From JBBSHE01 sp038253325 (GTDB lineage: Bacteria; Actinomycetota; Actinomycetes; Propionibacteriales; Nocardioidaceae), in contig JBBSHE010000012.1 in NCBI GenBank assembly GCA_038253325.1, positions 1 to 64,000 on the forward strand: a stretch of DNA of 64,000 bases. Reading direction: 5' to 3'. Both the position numbers and the translations under genes were made by a program. Shown here piece after piece: positions 25,638 to 33,922 of this stretch (the first letter of the stretch is position 1; each line of letters starts with the position of its first letter). The notes beneath the pieces are model-generated. The model was not told the DNA's origin. It made no database searches and saw nothing but the letters and a program-made list of their open reading frames with translations.

Positions 25638-25998
25638 CATCCCCCTCCCGGAAGCAGGCCAGCGCGGGCGCCTGGAGATCGCGGACCGCGTCATCGACCG
25701 GATCGCCGGTCACGCCGCGATGTCGGTCCCTGGTGTCGTCGAGACGGGGTCGACGATCGGGAAGATCGTCGGGCGCCGGCTGCCCAGAGTCTCGAGTCGT
25801 GTGCACGGTAGCGGGGCGAACGTGTCGATGGACATCGCCGTGGCATGGCCGCACTCGTTGGGAACCGTTGCTCGGGAGGTACGGAAGACGGTGGGCTCAC
25901 AGCTGACCTCACTCGCCGGAATGTCCACCTTGGTCGTCGACGTCTACGTCGCGAAGGTCGAGCCGCCGACGGTCGCACCCATCCGGAGGGTCGAATGA
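25630..25998 (+). CDS. Asp23/Gls24 family envelope stress response protein
   Basis: 122 residues, a compact Asp23 domain: RGRLEIADRVIDRIAGHAA, SVPGVVETGS, a strand VSMDIAVAWPHSLGTVAREV and the closing LVVDVYVAKVEPP. GTG at 25630 is chosen because it begins the conserved part and overlaps the small membrane protein by eight bases. The longer frame from 25570 is the shadow of that gene. Third Asp23-type member of the operon, likely acting at the cytoplasmic membrane face. Confidence 0.88.
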   Translation: MTDIPLPEAGQRGRLEIADRVIDRIAGHAAMSVPGVVETGSTIGKIVGRRLPRVSSRVHGSGANVSMDIAVAWPHSLGTVAREVRKTVGSQLTSLAGMSTLVVDVYVAKVEPPTVAPIRRVE

Positions 25999-26570
25999 GC
26001 ACGTCACCCGTCACCACACCGAACCAGGTGCTGCGGCCATCGAAGGCCCCGGTCGCGACCGGACTCCTCCCGTTCCTCGGTGTCGTCTGGTCCGTGGCAC
26101 TCCTGGTCCTCGGCTTGATCGGCATTCGGGACGCGCTCGTCTACGCCGGCGCGATCGGCGGGACGGCGTGGATCGAGCGTGTCGCCGCCGACCTTGACGG
26201 GCAGCGGGCGGCCGACTGGTTGGCAGTGGCGGGCGTCGTCGCCGTCTTGTTGGGGCTGTGGCTGCTGTCGATCGCGGTCAAGCCGCGAGCGACGAACGAG
26301 TTGGCGATCAACGCCGGAACTGGCGTGTTTCTCACGAAGCCCGGTCTTCGCCGGGTGGTCAAGGCAGCCGTGACGGGGGTCGACGGTGTCGACACCGCGA
26401 CCGTGTCGGTGCGCAGGAGCCGGGTCCGAGTGGTTGCGTCGAGCTGGTCGGATGACGACCCGGAGGCAACACGTCGACGGATCGAGGACCGTCTCGAGCA
26501 TCAGCTCTCGACGCTGCAGCGACCGCCCAGCGTGCGAGTCCGGGTCGAGCCGGCGGGAGGCTCGAGATGA
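25995..26570 (+). CDS. DUF6286-type membrane protein of the Asp23 locus
   Basis: 191 residues. Two transmembrane helices (about residues 24-45, LLPFLGVVWSVALLVLGLIG, and 75-97, WLAVAGVVAVLLGLWLLSIAV) are followed by a cytosolic or external domain with strand-rich pattern (GVDTATVSVRRSRVRVVASS) and a terminal VRVRVEP strand. Architecture resembles DUF6286 and AmaP-like proteins of actinobacterial Asp23 clusters. Its ATG overlaps the preceding stop (ATGA) and its own stop overlaps the next ATG. Presumably a second membrane anchor. Confidence 0.8.
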   Translation: MSTSPVTTPNQVLRPSKAPVATGLLPFLGVVWSVALLVLGLIGIRDALVYAGAIGGTAWIERVAADLDGQRAADWLAVAGVVAVLLGLWLLSIAVKPRATNELAINAGTGVFLTKPGLRRVVKAAVTGVDGVDTATVSVRRSRVRVVASSWSDDDPEATRRRIEDRLEHQLSTLQRPPSVRVRVEPAGGSR

Positions 26571-27136
26571 CCCGGTGGATCGTCGTGGTGGACCGGGTGG
26601 TCACCGCCGTTGTCGGTGTCGTTCTCGCCGTCGCCGGAGTCGCTGCGATCGGGTGGCGATTCGACCTCTGGAGCCGGCTCCCCGAACACACCGACACGTC
26701 TGCGGCCAGCGACGTGTTCACGACCAGCTGGTGGCCGTGGGCCGCCGGTGTAGGCGGCGTACTGCTGAGCATCATCGCGTTGCGATGGCTGTGGGCCCAT
26801 GTTCCGCCAACCGGGGTCGGTGAGCTGAACCTCACCGGCACCAGCGAATCGGGCGCGCTCCGGTTCAATGCGAAGTCCGCGGCGTCAACCGCAGCCGATC
26901 TGCTGTCGCAGACCGCGGGCGTGCGCTCGGCCAGGGGTACCGTTAAACGTGACCGTGGCCAGCTCGTGGTCGATCTGAGGGCGACGGTCGACGCTGATGC
27001 CGATCTCGAGGACCTGGCCGCCGCCGCCGACCGGATCGTCGCCGAGCTCGCCGCTGTGATGGGCCGGCGGGACCTCTACGGTCGGGTGCATCTGGCCGCA
27101 GCGTCCAAGAGCACCCCGCAGCCTCGGGTGGCCTGA
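26567..27136 (+). CDS. AmaP-like alkaline shock membrane anchor protein
   Basis: 189 residues. Two hydrophobic helices (about 5-27, VVDRVVTAVVGVVLAVAGVA, and 55-75, WWPWAAGVGGVLLSIIALRW) precede a soluble domain with an AKSAASTAADLLSQTAGV helix and strands ending VHLAAAS. This matches the two-helix anchor plus Asp23-docking domain layout of AmaP. The ATG overlaps the upstream stop by four bases, and it is the last gene of the operon. It is convergent with the chelatase gene, with 33 bases between stops. Confidence 0.85.
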   Translation: MTRWIVVVDRVVTAVVGVVLAVAGVAAIGWRFDLWSRLPEHTDTSAASDVFTTSWWPWAAGVGGVLLSIIALRWLWAHVPPTGVGELNLTGTSESGALRFNAKSAASTAADLLSQTAGVRSARGTVKRDRGQLVVDLRATVDADADLEDLAAAADRIVAELAAVMGRRDLYGRVHLAAASKSTPQPRVA

Positions 27137-27169
27137 CCCGCCGTCCAGAACGTGGCAGTCGACCCGTGG

Positions 27170-27919
27170 TCATGCCGGCAGCCCGATCAGGTCGAACGCT
27201 GCGACGGAATAGCGGGCCAGCAACAGCCGAGCCAGCTCCGCGTGGGCGCCTAGCGGCTCGGACACGGCTACCGCTCCGGCCTCGAGCGCGAGCTCGACCG
27301 TCCGGTCCAGCAGGACACCCGAAGCGACGAAGAACGACCCGACGGCGATGTTGCGGCGACCCTCGCGACGGAACTCGCGGATCGCCTCGGCGGTGGTCGG
27401 CGGAGCCGTCGACGCGAACGCCACCTTGACGGGTAGCCGGTGGTGCGCTGCCCAGGTGCGCGCCAGCCGGGCCAGGGCGACGGTCGCCAGCGCGTTCGAG
27501 CTCCCAGCCGCAGCGAGCACGAGTCCGTCGAGCTCACGCACCCGCGCCACCCGCAATGCATCTCGCATCCGGAGATCGAGCACCGTGAGCAGCCTCGGGT
27601 CCGGCCCGACCGGCTCGGCCACGCGCAGCGCAACCTTCGGGTGGTCGACGCACACGCTGTCGGCGAGAGACAAGATGTCGGCGTTCGGCTGATGCACCGT
27701 GCTCAACGACAACGGAACGAGCACGAACTCGTCGTACCCGCACGCGATGAGTCGGGCGACGATGGCGTCAATCTGCGGGTCGCTGCTATCGAGGAAAGCT
27801 GCGTGGACCCGGATGTCGGGACGGATGGCCCTGGTCGTCTGTTCGAGCATCTTGACCACCCAGCCGGACGGGTGCGCGTGGTTGGTATCGGAGACGACGA
27901 TGAGGACGGGTGCACTCAT
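27170..27919 (-). CDS. Sirohydrochlorin chelatase-like protein (CbiX family)
   Basis: 249 residues made of two repeated chelatase-fold halves: LIVVSDTNHAHPSGWVVKML at the N-terminus, then VLVPLSLSTVHQPNADI, and a second half with VKVAFASTAPPTTAEAIREF and GRRNIAVGSFFVASGVLLDR. By family it would insert iron (or cobalt) into sirohydrochlorin to supply sirohaem for sulfite reductase, fitting co-expression with cysH. The ATG overlaps the cysH stop by four bases. The usual catalytic histidine pair is not unambiguous in the N-terminal HAH segment. Confidence 0.8.
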   Translation of the reverse strand: MSAPVLIVVSDTNHAHPSGWVVKMLEQTTRAIRPDIRVHAAFLDSSDPQIDAIVARLIACGYDEFVLVPLSLSTVHQPNADILSLADSVCVDHPKVALRVAEPVGPDPRLLTVLDLRMRDALRVARVRELDGLVLAAAGSSNALATVALARLARTWAAHHRLPVKVAFASTAPPTTAEAIREFRREGRRNIAVGSFFVASGVLLDRTVELALEAGAVAVSEPLGAHAELARLLLARYSVAAFDLIGLPA

Positions 27920-28626
27920 GAGTGGATCCCGCACTCCGCCTTGTCGGACCTGGGCCAGCGACCGGCCGCGGCGTCTTCTGCGGGCTGGGCGCTCCGGGTG
28001 CAGGGCCAGCATCCGACCGACGGATAACCGTCGAACCGCAACGGGTTGACCACGACGTCGTGCTCGGTGATGTAACGGTCGACATCGGCACTGGTCCACC
28101 GTGCCAGTGGTGACACCTTCACCTTTTGCGTGATGTCGTCCCAGCCCACGACCGGTGTGACCACGCGGTCGCGCGTCTCCTCGCGTCGCCGACCGGCCGC
28201 CCATGCGTCGTACGGCTCCAGACCTTGATCCAACGGCTGCACCTTCCGCAGCTCGCAGCAGAGATCCGGGTCTCTCTCCCAGAGTCTCGGGCCGTGCTGG
28301 GACGCCTGGCCGCGAACGGTGATCCGCGGCGACAGCGTAACGACGTTCGCTACGGTCGTCGCGGCCACGGCATCCCGGGTGCCGAGCGTCTCGACGAGGT
28401 GCAGACCGGTGTCCACGAATAGCACGTCGATGCCTGGTGCGACCCGGGACGCGAGATGGCTCAGTACGCCATCGGTCATCGACGACGTGACACAGAACCG
28501 GTGTCCGAACGTCTCGACCGCCCACTCGATGATCTGCTCGGCGGGCGCATGCTCGAGTCGGGCACTGACGACGGTCGCGGACTCGCGTCGTTCGTGGACA
28601 CCGGTGGCGGAGAAGGTGGCAGTCAT
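27916..28626 (-). CDS. cysH: Adenylyl-sulfate (APS) reductase, 4Fe-4S type
   Basis: 236-residue thioredoxin-dependent reductase giving sulfite in assimilatory sulfate reduction. The cluster ligands C123-C124 (DLCCELRK) and C206/C209 (GCWPCTR) mark the iron-sulfur APS reductase class rather than PAPS reductase. C232 in the ECGIH tail is the catalytic cysteine. ATG at 28626 has AGGAAG upstream. It follows a leader peptide gene by about 100 bases and is coupled to the chelatase. No sulfite reductase or ATP sulfurylase gene is nearby in the window. Confidence 0.95.
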   Translation of the reverse strand: MTATFSATGVHERRESATVVSARLEHAPAEQIIEWAVETFGHRFCVTSSMTDGVLSHLASRVAPGIDVLFVDTGLHLVETLGTRDAVAATTVANVVTLSPRITVRGQASQHGPRLWERDPDLCCELRKVQPLDQGLEPYDAWAAGRRREETRDRVVTPVVGWDDITQKVKVSPLARWTSADVDRYITEHDVVVNPLRFDGYPSVGCWPCTRSAQPAEDAAAGRWPRSDKAECGIHS

Positions 28627-28728
28627 GGTGCGCTTCCTGGACGGAAGACGCGCGGTCGCGGCTAGGACCGGGTCATTCGGGTCGGCTCGTTGCCGCGATC
28701 ACGCGCCCGTGGGATGAGCGGGGTGGGG

Positions 28729-28818
28729 CTACGCGGGACGACACATCTGACTACGCGTGCGACCGAGGTCGATGTGGCGGCGAGCCACCAGGTCGACCGT
28801 CCACAACGCCGAGGTCAT
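28729..28818 (-). CDS. Putative leader peptide of the cysH operon
   Basis: 29-codon reading frame with a GGAAGG ribosome site eight bases before the ATG. Its C-terminal half, LVARRHIDLGRTRSQMCR, matches the pattern LVxRRHxDLxRxxSxxCR that I recall for short leader peptides before actinobacterial sulfur-assimilation genes. The cysteine codon sits near the end, suggesting cysteine-dependent attenuation of cysH by ribosome stalling, which is inference. It ends about 100 bases before the cysH start. Nothing else is seen between glyA and cysH. Confidence 0.8.
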   Translation of the reverse strand: MTSALWTVDLVARRHIDLGRTRSQMCRPA

Positions 28819-28903
28819 GGCCGAGACCTTCCCTCATCGCCCCTCGTCGAGGCAAACCCAAATCCCACATGACGAGACGCCGTCTTGTATGACGAGAACG
28901 CAC

Positions 28904-30346
28904 CTAGAGCGTCAGGCCAGGGTAGAGCGGGTGCGCCTCGAGCAGCTCGTTGGCCGCCGCCTGCGTCTTGTCGGCCACCCCGTCCGCGACGGCGTACTTG
29001 ACCCTCGACGCCGACCCGTCCTTGGCCGCAAGCGGTGTGGTCGCCGAGAGCAGATCCACGATGAGCTCGGCTACCCGGTCGAAGTCGGCGGCTCCGAACC
29101 CCCGCGTCGTCAGCGCCGGGGTGCCGAGGCGGACGCCGCTGGTGTACCAGGCGCCGTTGGGGTCGGCGGGGATCGAGTTGCGGTTGGTCACGACTCCGGC
29201 GTCGAGCAAGGCGAACTCGGCCTGTCGCCCGGTGAGTCCGAAACCGGATACGTCGAGCAGCACGATGTGGTTGTCGGTCCCGCCCGTAACGAGGCGTGCC
29301 CCCCGGCTCAGGAACCCGTCGGCGAGCGCCTTGGCGTTGTCGGCAACCGACGTCGCGTAAGTCGCGAACGATGCCTGACGCGCCTCTGCCAGTGCGACCG
29401 CCTTGGCCGCCATCATGTGCGAGAGCGGGCCGCCGAGCACCATCGGGCATCCCTTGTCGACCGCGTCGGCGTACTCCTCGGTCGCGAGGACCAGGCCACC
29501 GCGCGGACCGCGGAGCGACTTGTGGGTCGTCGTCGTGACGACGTGCGCGTACGGGACGGGGTCTTCGTTGCCGGTGAAGACCTTGCCGGCGACCAGACCC
29601 GCGAAATGGGCCATGTCGACCATCAACGTCGCTCCGACCTCGTCGGCGATGTCGCGCATCTTTGCGAAGTCGACCCGGCGAGGATAGGCGGAATAGCCCG
29701 CGATCAAGATCAGCGGCTTGAACTCGCGGGCGGCAGCAGCGACCCGGTCGTAGTCGAGCAGCCCGCTCTGCGGGTCCGTCCCGTAGCTTCGTTGGTGGAA
29801 CATCTTCCCCGAGATGTTCGGCCGGAAGCCGTGCGTCAGGTGACCTCCCGCGTCCAGTGACATCCCGAGCAGGCGCTGGTTGCCGAACCGTGCGCGCAGG
29901 GTTTCCCAGTCAGCCTCGGTCAGGTCGTTGACGCCCTTCGCGCCCGCCTCGGCGAGCGCCGGCGCCTCGATCCGGGTTGCCAGGATGGCCCAGAACGCGA
30001 CCAGGTTCGCGTCGATTCCGGAGTGCGGCTGGGCGTACGCGTACGGGGAGCCGAACAGCTCCCGCGCGTGCTCCGCGGCGACACTCTCGACCGTGTCTAC
30101 GTTCTGGCAACCCGCGTAGAAGCGGTGGCCGATGGTGCCCTCCGCGTACTTGTCGCTCAACCAGTTGCCCATCGTCAGCAGCGTCGCCAGCGACGCGTAG
30201 TTCTCACTCGCGATCAGCTTCAGCGATCCACGCTGGTCGGCGAGCTCGGAGCGGATAGCGCCCGCGATCCGCGGCTCAACGGCCTCGATGACCTCGAGCG
30301 TGGAGCGGTAGGCGGTGGAGATGGACTCGGAGGTCGAATCGGTCAT
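28904..30346 (-). CDS. glyA: Serine hydroxymethyltransferase
   Basis: 480-residue PLP enzyme interconverting serine and glycine with tetrahydrofolate, the cell's main one-carbon source. The PLP lysine is in VTTTTHKSLRGPRGG, and the N-terminal RGSLKLIASENYAS segment is typical. It is longer than most bacterial GlyA (about 415-430 residues), with an insert around residues 110-160 (APALAEAGAKGVNDLTEADW), as in some streptomycete homologues. ATG at 30346 is preferred over the frame start at 30388. Divergent from the YihY gene. Confidence 0.95.
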   Translation of the reverse strand: MTDSTSESISTAYRSTLEVIEAVEPRIAGAIRSELADQRGSLKLIASENYASLATLLTMGNWLSDKYAEGTIGHRFYAGCQNVDTVESVAAEHARELFGSPYAYAQPHSGIDANLVAFWAILATRIEAPALAEAGAKGVNDLTEADWETLRARFGNQRLLGMSLDAGGHLTHGFRPNISGKMFHQRSYGTDPQSGLLDYDRVAAAAREFKPLILIAGYSAYPRRVDFAKMRDIADEVGATLMVDMAHFAGLVAGKVFTGNEDPVPYAHVVTTTTHKSLRGPRGGLVLATEEYADAVDKGCPMVLGGPLSHMMAAKAVALAEARQASFATYATSVADNAKALADGFLSRGARLVTGGTDNHIVLLDVSGFGLTGRQAEFALLDAGVVTNRNSIPADPNGAWYTSGVRLGTPALTTRGFGAADFDRVAELIVDLLSATTPLAAKDGSASRVKYAVADGVADKTQAAANELLEAHPLYPGLTL

Positions 30347-30453
30347 GCGCCGAACTGTAGTAGGGGAGTCCCCGACCTGATTCCACAACGTCCGGCCGGC
30401 GGGGATGGCTGTCTTGCCGGTTGGACGCGCGCTGGGTCGTTACCGTAGACGTC

Positions 30454-31428
30454 ATGGCGGCGGAGTCGGTCACCGATTCGACGCCTTCTCGACCATGGAT
30501 CGCGAGGGCGCGCCACAGCCTGTGGAGACTGCTGACCGCCACCGTCGGTGGCTGTATGCGGTACCGCGTGACCGGTCTCGCCGCGGAAGCCGCCTTCTTC
30601 GCGATCCTCTCCTTGCCGCCGATGATCTTCGGGCTCGCCGGAACGATCGGGTACGTGGTCAAGCGCGTCGACCCGGCAACGGTGACGCTGCTGCGCGATC
30701 GCACCCTCGAATACTCGTCGAACGTGCTCACTCAGTCGGCGGTGCAGGACTACATCAGGCCGACGCTCGACCTGGTCTTGAAGGGGCAGCGGTTCGACGT
30801 CATCTCGATCGGTTTCATCCTGGCCCTGTGGTCCGGATCACGGGCACTGAATGTCTTCGTCGACACGATAACGATCATGTACGGGCTCGGTGGCCGCCGC
30901 GGCATCGTACGTACCCGGGTCCTGTCGTTCTCGCTGTACGCGTTGGGACTGCTGGTTGCGGCGATCGTACTGCCGCTGGTGATCGCGGGACCGGATCTCG
31001 TCGACCGGATCCTGCCGCGGCAGGTCGACTGGCTGAACTCGCTGTACTGGCCGGTCGTCGTGTTGCTCAGCATCGCGTTCTTGATGTCGCTCTATCACCT
31101 CTCGGTCCCGGTGCGTACCCGTTGGCGGTACGAGTTCCCCGGGGCGGTCCTCACGCTGGTCATCTGGCTCGGCGGATCGTGGCTGCTGCGGCGCGCGTTG
31201 CAGACGGCCTCGACGTCCGTCTACGGCCCGTTGTCGGCGCCGATCGCGATCCTGCTCGGGTTGTACGTGATCTCGCTCGCGGTCCTCGTCGGCGCCGCGC
31301 TGAACGCGTCCTTCGACCGGCTCTGGCCGGCGTCGGAGACTGCCCGGGCCCGCCTCGAGCTCGTCCGCCGGATGCGTCGGCAGCGGATACTCGACGACCA
31401 CCCGTCGCCTGAGGGTGAGGACCGATGA
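30454..31428 (+). CDS. YihY/BrkB family inner-membrane protein
   Basis: 324 residues with about six transmembrane helices. Family features are the amphipathic N-terminal segment before GLAAEAAFFAILSLPPMIFG, the helix around FDVISIGFILALWSGSRALN, and the last helix AILLGLYVISLAVLVGAALN. YihY proteins were once called RNase BN, but their function is unknown (transport or envelope integrity). ATG at 30454 is chosen over an in-frame TTG at 30421, which has no ribosome site. The tail is rich in Arg, consistent with a cytoplasmic C-terminus. Confidence 0.9.
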   Translation: MAAESVTDSTPSRPWIARARHSLWRLLTATVGGCMRYRVTGLAAEAAFFAILSLPPMIFGLAGTIGYVVKRVDPATVTLLRDRTLEYSSNVLTQSAVQDYIRPTLDLVLKGQRFDVISIGFILALWSGSRALNVFVDTITIMYGLGGRRGIVRTRVLSFSLYALGLLVAAIVLPLVIAGPDLVDRILPRQVDWLNSLYWPVVVLLSIAFLMSLYHLSVPVRTRWRYEFPGAVLTLVIWLGGSWLLRRALQTASTSVYGPLSAPIAILLGLYVISLAVLVGAALNASFDRLWPASETARARLELVRRMRRQRILDDHPSPEGEDR

Positions 31429-31557
31429 CATGACGTCTGCCTTCGGTGTCCGCCGACAAAACCCCTGGCTGCACTTGCGGCCGGCCGCCTAGACTCGGCC
31501 GCTCTCCGGGCAGTCCACGCCCGGAGGTCCCCGATCGGTCAGCAAAGGACGCGCCCG

Positions 31558-32658
31558 GTGGCCCTTCCTCTCCCCACACCTTCAGTCGACCTCCTGGGCG
31601 ATCTCGGGTGGGACGCTGGTTGGGCTGCCCGTCGTGCGCGCTCAGGACCGGGCGAGGTCGGGCGGGTCGTCGGCGTCGACCGCGGCGTCTGCAGCGTGAT
31701 GACCGCCGCAGGAGTGGTGCGTGCCACCGTCGGTTGCCTGGTCTTGCAGGCGGCCGCCGCCGATCCGATCGCGGCGCCGTGCGCCGGCGACTGGTGCGTC
31801 GTGCGTTCGTGGGACGATGGCCCGCTGACCGTCGAGTCGGTCTTGCCGCGACGGACCGTCCTCGTTCGAGGTGACGTCGCGGGTCGGTCGTACGGCCAGG
31901 TCCTCGCCGCCAACGCCGACCGGGTCGCGATCGTCGCCTCGCTCGAGCCGCTGCCGGTGTTCAACCGGATCGAGCGCCTGCTGACGCTGGCCTGGGAGAG
32001 CGGGGCCGAACCGGTGATCGTCCTCACCAAGGCCGACCTGGTCACCGACGCGGAGGCCGTGGCCGAAGACGTGGCGGCCGCCGCGAGGGGCGTGCCGGTG
32101 CTGCCCGTCAGCGTCGTCGACGGACGAGGCCTCGATTTGCTCCGGACGTCGATGCGGCCACACCGCACGTTGGCTCTGCTGGGTGCTTCCGGGGTCGGGA
32201 AGTCGAGCCTCGTCAACGCGCTGGTCGGGACGGCCGTGCTTGGCATCCGGGAGATTCGCGCCGACGGCAGGGGTCGGCACACGACCGTTCGTCGGGAGGT
32301 CGTGATCCTGCCCGGTGGGGGCTCCATGATCGACACCCCCGGTCTGCGCGGCGTCGGCTTGATGGGCGGCGACGGCGCGTTGGCGAAAACGTTCCCGGAG
32401 GTGGCGGATCTGGTCGGTCAGTGTCGGTTCAACGACTGCGGCCATGAATCCGAGCCCGGTTGTGCCGTGCAGGCGGCCCTGGCGGACGGGCGGCTCGCAG
32501 TGCGTCGCTGGGAGAGCTGGCAGAAGCTCCAGCGAGAGCAGCGCTGGATCGCCGCCCGCACCGATGCCCGGGTTCGGGCCGAGCGCGCCCGGGAGCGCAG
32601 CCTGCGGGAGCGACAGGCGAAGGAAACCCGCCGCTTCAACCGGCGCCGACGGGGCTGA
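31558..32658 (+). CDS. rsgA: Ribosome small-subunit-dependent GTPase RsgA
   Basis: 366-residue circularly permuted GTPase assisting late 30S maturation. An N-terminal OB-fold is followed by G4 (VLTKADLV), then G1 (LLGASGVGKSSLVNAL), and G3 (MIDTPGLRG). The zinc knuckle is C-RFND-C-GHESEPG-C. The basic C-terminal tail (FNRRRRG) ends inside a dispersed repeat. GTG at 31558 has AAAGGA eight bases upstream. The N-terminal extension is somewhat longer than usual. Confidence 0.93.
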   Translation: MALPLPTPSVDLLGDLGWDAGWAARRARSGPGEVGRVVGVDRGVCSVMTAAGVVRATVGCLVLQAAAADPIAAPCAGDWCVVRSWDDGPLTVESVLPRRTVLVRGDVAGRSYGQVLAANADRVAIVASLEPLPVFNRIERLLTLAWESGAEPVIVLTKADLVTDAEAVAEDVAAAARGVPVLPVSVVDGRGLDLLRTSMRPHRTLALLGASGVGKSSLVNALVGTAVLGIREIRADGRGRHTTVRREVVILPGGGSMIDTPGLRGVGLMGGDGALAKTFPEVADLVGQCRFNDCGHESEPGCAVQAALADGRLAVRRWESWQKLQREQRWIAARTDARVRAERARERSLRERQAKETRRFNRRRRG

Positions 32659-32684
32659 CCTCGGCCCTTCCGCGCTACGGCCTC

Positions 32685-32729
32685 TCCGCGAACGGCTGGT
32701 CCGCGAACGGCTGGTCCGCGAACGGCTGG
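32685..32729. repeat. Three tandem copies of a 15-base unit
   Basis: TCCGCGAACGGCTGG occurs three times without change, running directly into the left arm of hairpin element A. It looks like local slippage amplification beside the hairpin. Non-coding, between the rsgA and amidase stops. Confidence 0.85.
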
Positions 32730-32764
32730 GAGTTCGTGCAGTATTAGTTCGCGAACTCCCAGCC
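32724..32764. repeat. Dispersed hairpin element, copy A
   Basis: 15-base arms (left GGCTGGGAGTTCGTG, right CGCGAACTCCCAGCC, one mismatch) around an 11-base loop CAGTATTAGTT. The same geometry recurs at 34817 and 41566. Copy A sits between the convergent rsgA and amidase stops, so it could end transcription from either side, though no T-run follows. About 40 bases around the rsgA stop (32641-32680) also resemble the flank of copy B, so the repeat may be longer than the hairpin. Confidence 0.85.
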
Positions 32765-32792
32765 GTAGTGCGAAGAGTCGTCGATCGCACGG

Positions 32793-33914
32793 TCAGGAGG
32801 CGCTGAGAGCGCGCTCGAGTTGGGCACCGAGAGCGAGCAGGACGTCCTCGGAGTACGGGCGCCCAATGAGCTGGATCGAACCGGGCAGGGCCGATCCGGA
32901 GACGGGAATCGGCAGGGACAGTGCGGGAAGCCCCGCGCTGTTGGCCGCCTGGGTCAGCGACGTCGTTCCGCGGGTCTCGTCGATCGGTGGTGGGAGGTAC
33001 CGAAGTGTCGGCAGGACCAGGGCGTCGACGCCGTCGAGGACGCGGAGGAAATGCTCGCGGTACTCGGCGATCCGGGTCCGGCCCGCCGCGAGGGCCTCGT
33101 CGGAGATCGCCAACCCGGCTTCGATGTGCTCGCGGCAGTCCTTGCTGAGGAGGTCGGGGGTGCGCATGAGCTTCGCGTTGGCTCGGCCCCCTTCGCCGGT
33201 GAGCACGACCGCCGCGATCTCGTGGCCGACGGCCCACCACGGGGCGTCGCGTTCCTCGACGCGCCAACCAGATCGATGTAACGCCTCGTCAACGGCATCA
33301 TCCACCACCCGTTGGACGCTGCTCGTTGGACGAAGCCGACCGACGCTGGGCTCGTCGGCCGTCGTCGGCTGGTACGTCGGGTCGAGCATCTGCATGCCGA
33401 GCTCCAAGCCGGCGATCGTCGCCGCCAGCGGGCCGACAGTGTCGAGGCTGGCGGACAGCGGCCAGATGCCGTCAAGCGGGATCCTGCCCCACGTCGTCTT
33501 CAGCCCGGTGATCCCGCAGCATGCTGCGGGGATCCTGATCGAGCCGCCCGTGTCCGTACCCAGCGACAGATCCGCCTCGCGCCGCGCAACGACCACCGCC
33601 GAGCCGCTCGACGAACCGCCTGGGATCCGGGTGGGGTCGAGCGGGTTGACCGGGGACTGCTCGTGGATGTTCAGACCGGAGGCGGACCAGCACAGCTCGG
33701 TCAGCGCCGTCTTGCCGACGATCTGGGCACCAGCCGCGCGGAGCCTGGCAACGCAGGCCGCATCCCGGGCGGCCGGCCGAGCGATCGCGGCAACGGCCGG
33801 AGAGCCGACCAGTGTGAGATATCCCACGACGTCGATCGCATCCTTCACGGCGACCCGTGGCGTACCGTCGCGCGCGCCGGCGTCGAAGCGTCGCAACCAG
33901 CCATCGGCGCCCAT
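32793..33914 (-). CDS. Amidase signature family hydrolase
   Basis: 373 residues with the Ser-cisSer-Lys triad of amidase-signature enzymes: Lys in RVAVKDAIDV, the Gly/Ser-rich GGSSSGSAVV, and the nucleophile serine in GTDTGGSIRIPA. It is shorter than GatA (about 480), with a compact C-terminal part. GatA function is unlikely because no gatB or gatC is nearby. Substrate unknown. It follows the DUF1028 gene by 8 bases on the same strand, so the two form an operon, possibly for an amide or peptide degradation step. Confidence 0.9.
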   Translation of the reverse strand: MGADGWLRRFDAGARDGTPRVAVKDAIDVVGYLTLVGSPAVAAIARPAARDAACVARLRAAGAQIVGKTALTELCWSASGLNIHEQSPVNPLDPTRIPGGSSSGSAVVVARREADLSLGTDTGGSIRIPAACCGITGLKTTWGRIPLDGIWPLSASLDTVGPLAATIAGLELGMQMLDPTYQPTTADEPSVGRLRPTSSVQRVVDDAVDEALHRSGWRVEERDAPWWAVGHEIAAVVLTGEGGRANAKLMRTPDLLSKDCREHIEAGLAISDEALAAGRTRIAEYREHFLRVLDGVDALVLPTLRYLPPPIDETRGTTSLTQAANSAGLPALSLPIPVSGSALPGSIQLIGRPYSEDVLLALGAQLERALSAS

Positions 33915-33922
33915 CGCCGGTG

